Source of the DNA: Anthracocystis setariae
Lineage: Eukaryota; Basidiomycota; Ustilaginomycetes; Ustilaginales; Ustilaginaceae
DNA length: 64,000 nucleotides
Direction: 5' to 3'
Assembly: GCA_928724745.1 (NCBI GenBank)
Contig: CAKMXJ010000010.1
Coordinates: forward strand, 620,001 to 684,000
The notes beneath the pieces were generated by a model. The model saw nothing but the letters and a program-made list of their open reading frames with translations. It ran no database searches and had not been told where the DNA came from. Both the position numbers and the translations under genes were made by a program. Positions within the stretch are counted from its first letter, which is position 1, and each line of letters begins with the position of its first letter. Positions 59,337-64,000 of this stretch are shown here, in pieces.

Positions 59337-62300
59337 ATGCCTAAAGCCACATTGCCCAAAACCATTCCGTGTCCGCACGAAGGGTGCGATCTCCTCTTCG
59401 TCAAGCCTGTCCACGTACGCCGCCATCTCCTCTCCCACTCAAACGAACCCATCTGGAGATGTCCGCAGTGCGGACAAGAGTTCAAGCGCATCGACAGCTT
59501 CCAAAGGCACAGGAAGCGCATCCATCCAGATCAGCCCAACCTGGTCGCAGTCAAGATCAAATCACAAGACTCGTCAGACGGTTCCATCAACTCGGATGAC
59601 GACGGCCAAGATCAGATCGATGATTTGCATGTCTCTACGCCCGACGTGGAACTCGCTTCGACGCACGCCTCGCCCTCTAAAAGCGATTCTCCCTCGGATC
59701 CGCCAAGCAGCGCGCACACAGCTCACGACTCGCCAGGCGCGGTTTACTCTCGACTAGGCTCTGGCCCTTCCTCATCGAACAACTACAACAGATCGCACCA
59801 CTACCATCCTTATCCTCGCAAAGATGCGCAATCCCATCCAAGTCCGTCGATGCGAACCCACGCTGCCTCTCAAAGCTCGGCAGGTCTTGGTCAGAACTCT
59901 TGGCAATCGCACCCAAATCAACAGCACATGTACAGCTCCAACACTTCGGCAGGGGTCTCGTCAACTCCAGCTTCCTCGTCCATATCCATGTATCCTAATT
60001 TGTACGGTGCACCCATCTCGTACAACGACTCTACAACCTCAACTTCCTCAATGGCACCTGCGTCAGGTTATGGACATGCAGCAGCAGACAGTGGTGCGGC
60101 GCCACTGTCAATAGCTTCGCTTACCGCCCCTTCGCCTTCGTGGGGGTCCAGCTCCAACTCGGACGCCGAAGCTCAAAACTTCTTTGACGACATTCTTCAG
60201 TCCATTCTCATGGACTCGATCTCGACTTTCGTGCCGCATGAGCCAATGGGTACAGCCGACTTCCAAGGCTTGGGTGCGTTCGCAGGCAATGCCATGCCCA
60301 CCGATCCCTTTGCGTTTGACGACCAAAGTACCCAGTCTGCCTCCGCCCTGCAACCGCTTCAAGGATTGCAACAAGGGCAACAAATGCTGCAGGCTCAGCA
60401 GCAACAGTCCATACCGCAACAGCTCGCGCCAGCAGCCACCACTCAGCAGCTCCCGCCACCACAAACACAAGCGTCCCAAACCACTTCAGTTGCACCTTCG
60501 CAGTCTCAGCCACAACCAGCGACCAACGTCGTACCCTTCGCCACCTTCACCGAATCCGCCCACGCCTCGGGCCGCTCCACACCGGTCACGCCACGCCAGC
60601 TCCACGCCAACGGTAACATGGACGATTCCGATGAGATGACGCGCTCTGTCGAGAAGGTCGGTGATCAGGCAGCAACCAACATCGGTGCACGTACTCGCGA
60701 TCTGGTCCTTCACGGAGTCAACATCCCCAAGAAACCACCTCGTCTCACTGCGGCCTCGCTCTTCAGTGCCGCCACTCGCCACACGCATTCTCTACTGCCA
60801 GTCCTGCCCGCTTACTGGCTGTTGGACCATCGCCGTTTGGCAGCCGAACGCCCGTACGTGTTCATCTCGCTTCTTGCCATTGGCACGCTGTGGCAGCCGA
60901 GGGCCGACGTCAAGGCGTATGGTGCCGAGCTTTGGCAGCTCATCTTCCGCAGCATCTGGGCTGGAGCCGTGTTTTATCTGGACCAACCCAATCTGATGCG
61001 AGAGGCTACCGCGGTCATGAACTACACCCATCTGTACGCCTTCATGTGTCGCGACGAGGGCATCCGACGCAAGTCGGTTCACAGCACGTATACGGGAAGC
61101 TCGCTCGCGCGAGAGTGTGGATGGCGGCAAGGCATCTGGTTCCTCATCGGTCCTTGGGAAGAGTCGCTGCAGCGTCTTTTGGGCGCCAACCTTCAGATGG
61201 CGCTGGTCGAGCTCGAAGTGCTTGCGCGCGATCAGAGCACTGGCAAGCTGTCGGCAGAGCAGAAGAAATTGCTCGAGCGACTGCATGGCGTGTGGAAGCA
61301 GTGGTCGGATGCAGAAGAGGTGAATCGGCACATGATCTGCCACAGTATCACCGAGTCGCATCATTCCGAATTCCTTTCCAGCTATTCTCAGATGCGCAGC
61401 ATGGGCAGGATCGCTTGTCAGGCGCTCCTCCCCTGTGCCGATGACGTGTGGGACGCAAAGACGGCTATCGAATGGGCAAGGTTGGTGCTGGAACACAAAG
61501 CGAACCACGAGAGCCACGACCGGCCGCTTGTGTCGGGCAAGAAGCAGCTCGGTCCGCTCTTGGATGCCTTGCTGGATGTCGACGCACCCAGCCCAAACGT
61601 GGCCAAGAGCAAGGACGGGAGGGATGGAGCCGACAAGAGCGCATTCGACCAGGCCAAGAAGGAGATCGAACGCATGCTTTGCTTCGGCGTCAAGGAGCAC
61701 TTTGTGCTGCTGAGTCTTCTCGAAGGTCTGCATCTGCTCTGGATCGCTCGGCACACGCCGCCGTATCGAACAGGTACTTCGTACGCAGCCGACTTTAGCC
61801 CCACCCAGCCGGCGTTTGCACATGGGCTCGAGGCGACGTTTTCGGTCAAGGGCGGTGTGGAGTATCACAAGCTCAACATGATCACGCCGGAAATGATGAT
61901 GGCCGCGCTGTCACGGTGGATGCGCCTCTTCCACCAGTCGTACATGCCCAATCCCTTCGCCAGCTCGACCGGGTTCAGTGCGCCAGTCAGCAACAGTCAA
62001 GGCGGTGCAGGGTCTGGCCGTGGCACGGGCCTCAAGCGACGGGTTCCGAATTTGGGACCGAACAATGACCGCTTTATGCTCCACTTCCGCTTCCACGTGA
62101 TCCAGCTGTCGACGCTGTTCAACGCACACCATGTGGTGCATGCGCTGTTCGCGACGTGTGGCGAGCACAACGCCGAGGCGAACGGAGGGAGTGGAGGACA
62201 TCCCAGTACTGGCTACGGACATGGGAGTGACAATGGGAATGGCGCAAGGGCGGGCGAGCCAACGCCCGTGCCGCTGCGGTGTGAGAGTTGCGTGGATGCG

Positions 62301-62825
62301 GACCAGTGCCCCTACCGCAACGACCGGTTGCAGCGGTGGGCGGCTGTGCATGCCGGTGCGGTGATCGGCAGTTTTATGAGCATGCCGCGGCTGTCGACGC
62401 TGACGCCGACGATTCTGGAAGGGATCGGGTTGGCGTTTGGTGTGCTCGTGATCCTGTGTCGTCTGCAGCGACGTCCGAGTCAGCAGCGACGATTTGCTTG
62501 TAAGTGCGCCGCCGAAGTTAGGGAGGCAGCGGTCGAGTTGATTACAGACCAGTGTCTGCATGTGGATGCGGAGCGGCCGATGGTGGGGGAGAGGGTGGAC
62601 GAGATGCGGAGTGGTCGGTTTGATGATGGTAATGATTGCTGGTTGCAGCATGGGACATTGGAGGAGGGAGCGACGTTGTTGGGGCAGGCGATCTCGGATT
62701 GGCCGTTTGTGCTGCAGGATATGGGCAACGAGTTGAAGATGGTGGCAGGGAGTTGGCAGGTGGCGGAGGAGTTTTTGAATACGGCGCACAAGCTGTTGAA
62801 CGTTTACACTTTCTATGTGGATTGA
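59337..62825 (+). CDS. C2H2 zinc-finger transcription factor with fungal-specific regulatory domain
   Basis: A 1,162-residue protein from the ATG at 59337 (MPKATLPKTIPCPHEG). Two adjacent C2H2 fingers occupy residues about 11-65: CPHEGCDLLFVKPVHVRRHLLSH and CPQCGQEFKRIDSFQRHRKRIH. A Ser/Gln-rich activation-like region with polyglutamine stretches runs to about residue 430. The fungal-specific transcription factor domain begins near 470 (SLLPVLPAYWLLDHRRLAAER, FISLLAIGTLW) and continues to about 870. A C-terminal cysteine group CESCVDADQC is near 980. The combination resembles fungal C2H2 regulators of carbon or stress genes; targets are unknown. The reading frame upstream lacks an ATG. Confidence 0.88.
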   Translation: MPKATLPKTIPCPHEGCDLLFVKPVHVRRHLLSHSNEPIWRCPQCGQEFKRIDSFQRHRKRIHPDQPNLVAVKIKSQDSSDGSINSDDDGQDQIDDLHVSTPDVELASTHASPSKSDSPSDPPSSAHTAHDSPGAVYSRLGSGPSSSNNYNRSHHYHPYPRKDAQSHPSPSMRTHAASQSSAGLGQNSWQSHPNQQHMYSSNTSAGVSSTPASSSISMYPNLYGAPISYNDSTTSTSSMAPASGYGHAAADSGAAPLSIASLTAPSPSWGSSSNSDAEAQNFFDDILQSILMDSISTFVPHEPMGTADFQGLGAFAGNAMPTDPFAFDDQSTQSASALQPLQGLQQGQQMLQAQQQQSIPQQLAPAATTQQLPPPQTQASQTTSVAPSQSQPQPATNVVPFATFTESAHASGRSTPVTPRQLHANGNMDDSDEMTRSVEKVGDQAATNIGARTRDLVLHGVNIPKKPPRLTAASLFSAATRHTHSLLPVLPAYWLLDHRRLAAERPYVFISLLAIGTLWQPRADVKAYGAELWQLIFRSIWAGAVFYLDQPNLMREATAVMNYTHLYAFMCRDEGIRRKSVHSTYTGSSLARECGWRQGIWFLIGPWEESLQRLLGANLQMALVELEVLARDQSTGKLSAEQKKLLERLHGVWKQWSDAEEVNRHMICHSITESHHSEFLSSYSQMRSMGRIACQALLPCADDVWDAKTAIEWARLVLEHKANHESHDRPLVSGKKQLGPLLDALLDVDAPSPNVAKSKDGRDGADKSAFDQAKKEIERMLCFGVKEHFVLLSLLEGLHLLWIARHTPPYRTGTSYAADFSPTQPAFAHGLEATFSVKGGVEYHKLNMITPEMMMAALSRWMRLFHQSYMPNPFASSTGFSAPVSNSQGGAGSGRGTGLKRRVPNLGPNNDRFMLHFRFHVIQLSTLFNAHHVVHALFATCGEHNAEANGGSGGHPSTGYGHGSDNGNGARAGEPTPVPLRCESCVDADQCPYRNDRLQRWAAVHAGAVIGSFMSMPRLSTLTPTILEGIGLAFGVLVILCRLQRRPSQQRRFACKCAAEVREAAVELITDQCLHVDAERPMVGERVDEMRSGRFDDGNDCWLQHGTLEEGATLLGQAISDWPFVLQDMGNELKMVAGSWQVAEEFLNTAHKLLNVYTFYVD

Positions 62826-63155
62826 GCGCGGAGGGGTAGAGTCGGCGAATCGGTTTGTATTAGTAGCTAGGTTTGTTTGGGGGACCAAGTTTGCTTGTAT
62901 GATTGATATATTGATGTTGCTGTTTGAAGTGTGAGTTCCAGAAGTGTGGAGAGGGGTTTTGGTTAGCGCCGGTGGCGGGAGATGTCGAGTTGAGTGGGAG
63001 TGGGGGTTAGGTCGGGGGGTGCGGGAGGCGCGGCGATAGGGTTCTGCGATTTAACCCTGGACGTGTTGGCTGCAGCGGGGGGCACTTTGGGGTATAAATT
63101 TCACACGTTGATTGCGGACCTCATCTATCACGGCGACATGGCAGCAAACGTATGT
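62826..63155. other. Intergenic, 3' flank of the transcription factor
   Basis: G/T-rich sequence without gene signal. Confidence 0.4.
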
Positions 63156-63741
63156 CTACAGGCGGACAGAGATCGACTTATACACTGGTATCCATCCTGC
63201 TTGGCTTGGACGGCTTTTTTTTTTTTCTCCTAGCGGTGGGGACTTATTTCGGCGTTTATTCAAGTGTGGTTGAGGACATGTGTATGTTGGGTGTAATGGG
63301 TGGGAGGGGTGGCTAAGAAGGTTTGGTCGATCGAGACTGGCGAGGGAGCAGGGGCGGTGGTTCGACGATCGATCGGCATACCTGGGCTGTTGATGCTGGA
63401 TCATTTTCGTATAGGTGAGGGGGCTGGGTTTCCTGACCATCCGCACCGAGGTTTTTTTTTTAGGTTTTGAGTATTTTATTACGATACCTTGGACTAGAAA
63501 CAAAGACTGGACACGGCGGACATCTAGCCGGATCTCCAGAGCGCAGTGGGTTTGTGAGGCGTACCCACACGTTGTTCTCTGTAGCCCAGCTAGAGCCGGA
63601 AGAGGGGAATGAGAAGTGAACCAACCAGAGACCGAAAGCGAGGACGAGACTAAAACAAGGGAGAAAACTAAGACCACGTCTTGTGAAGGCGTGATAGGCA
63701 AAGGTGAAGCGACTGGATCTGAATGAGACCGAGAACGAGGC
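63156..63741 (-). other. Open frame after the possible intron, unclear coding status
   Basis: Continues the frame of the possible right-edge gene (PRPRSRSHSDPVASPLP) but becomes hydrophobic and then Ser/Lys/Pro-rich without a domain. It may be a C-terminus, a 3' leader, or chance. Confidence 0.25.
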
Positions 63742-63792
63742 CTGGGAAAGAACAAAACACGAGAACTAGGTGTGAGAGACCGGCTGTCATAC

Positions 63793-64000
63793 CTTTCGGA
63801 AGAATCAAGTGATAGAACATTGAACTTGGCGGCGAGAAGGGCCAGGCTCGTCGTCGGAGAGACTTGCCATGGAGACATCGGTGAGGAATCAGACGACGAT
63901 GACGTATATCTTCGAGGGACAGTCACAGCATGAGGATTTCGCAGGACATACGGGCACGTTCGGTCCAGGTGATGTGCAGTGGATGAATGCCGGTCATGGA
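63793..64000 (-). CDS. Possible internal exon of a gene running off the right edge
   Basis: On the minus strand a frame open from the window edge encodes HAVTVPRRYTSSSSDSSPM and SPWQVSPTTSLALLAAKFN-like sequence with protein-like composition, then meets a GTATGA donor at 63792. A matching acceptor (TTCTTTCCCAG) ends at 63742, giving a 51-base intron, after which the frame stays open to 63156. No domain is seen. The gene, its start and its function lie outside the window. Confidence 0.35.

Noticed and set aside
1..64000. CRISPR arrays, rRNA or bacterial-type operons
   Set aside because: No direct-repeat/spacer pattern, no rRNA-like sequence, and gene structure is fungal.

Overview
The window reads as a smut fungus chromosome (Ustilaginales, Basidiomycota). 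Most genes are long and intronless, the best-supported spliced gene has short GT..AG introns, and a run of small secreted proteins without known domains sits between housekeeping genes, as in the effector clusters of Ustilago and Sporisorium. I cannot fix the species from sequence alone.

Layout. Positions 1-13.3 kb hold ordinary genes: the 5' part of a mitochondrial iron-dependent transhydrogenase (cut by the window edge), a secreted or GPI-anchored alpha/beta hydrolase, a five-exon aldo/keto reductase, two secreted proteins of unknown function, a KduD-like dehydrogenase, a mitochondrial adenylate kinase and a TOK-type potassium channel.

From 13.7 to 30.1 kb lies a secreted-protein cluster. 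Five minus-strand paralogues of 328-389 residues share blocks YPLDxPF..LY, RPEP, RHILM, LWxFFEG and FLGAMxLP, and their mature parts carry no cysteine. A decayed sixth copy lies at 19.93-20.1 kb. Three plus-strand small secreted proteins (159-183 residues) look related to each other and perhaps to the C-terminal module of the large family. One more secreted protein (215 residues) has cysteines. Most of these genes have a TATA-like element about 60-120 bases before the start codon, which suits switchable, infection-stage expression (inference).

From 30.4 to 42.1 kb come a sulfate permease, a large low-complexity protein with a CxC..CxxC motif, and an Atos/FAM214 homologue.

From 42.8 to 55.1 kb is a transposon nest. 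A Ty1/copia element (798-bp LTRs, two mismatches, 5-bp target duplication) is inserted at the 5' side of a PIF/Harbinger transposon with convergent transposase and Myb-like genes. The copia element is itself split by a 1,656-bp non-autonomous LTR element that encodes only a Gag and has identical 207-bp LTRs. The copia element has three odd properties: a primer-binding site matching the anticodon arm of initiator tRNA-Met that contains its own start codon; an extra 446-residue gene with a zinc-cluster-like cysteine pattern; and a 12-20 bp palindrome (core CCCGACGTCGGG) scattered at least ten times through LTRs, coding and noncoding parts, read in different frames.

From 55.6 kb to the end are a SAM-dependent methyltransferase, a membrane-anchored short-chain dehydrogenase, a C2H2 transcription factor with a fungal regulatory domain, and a possible gene running off the right edge.
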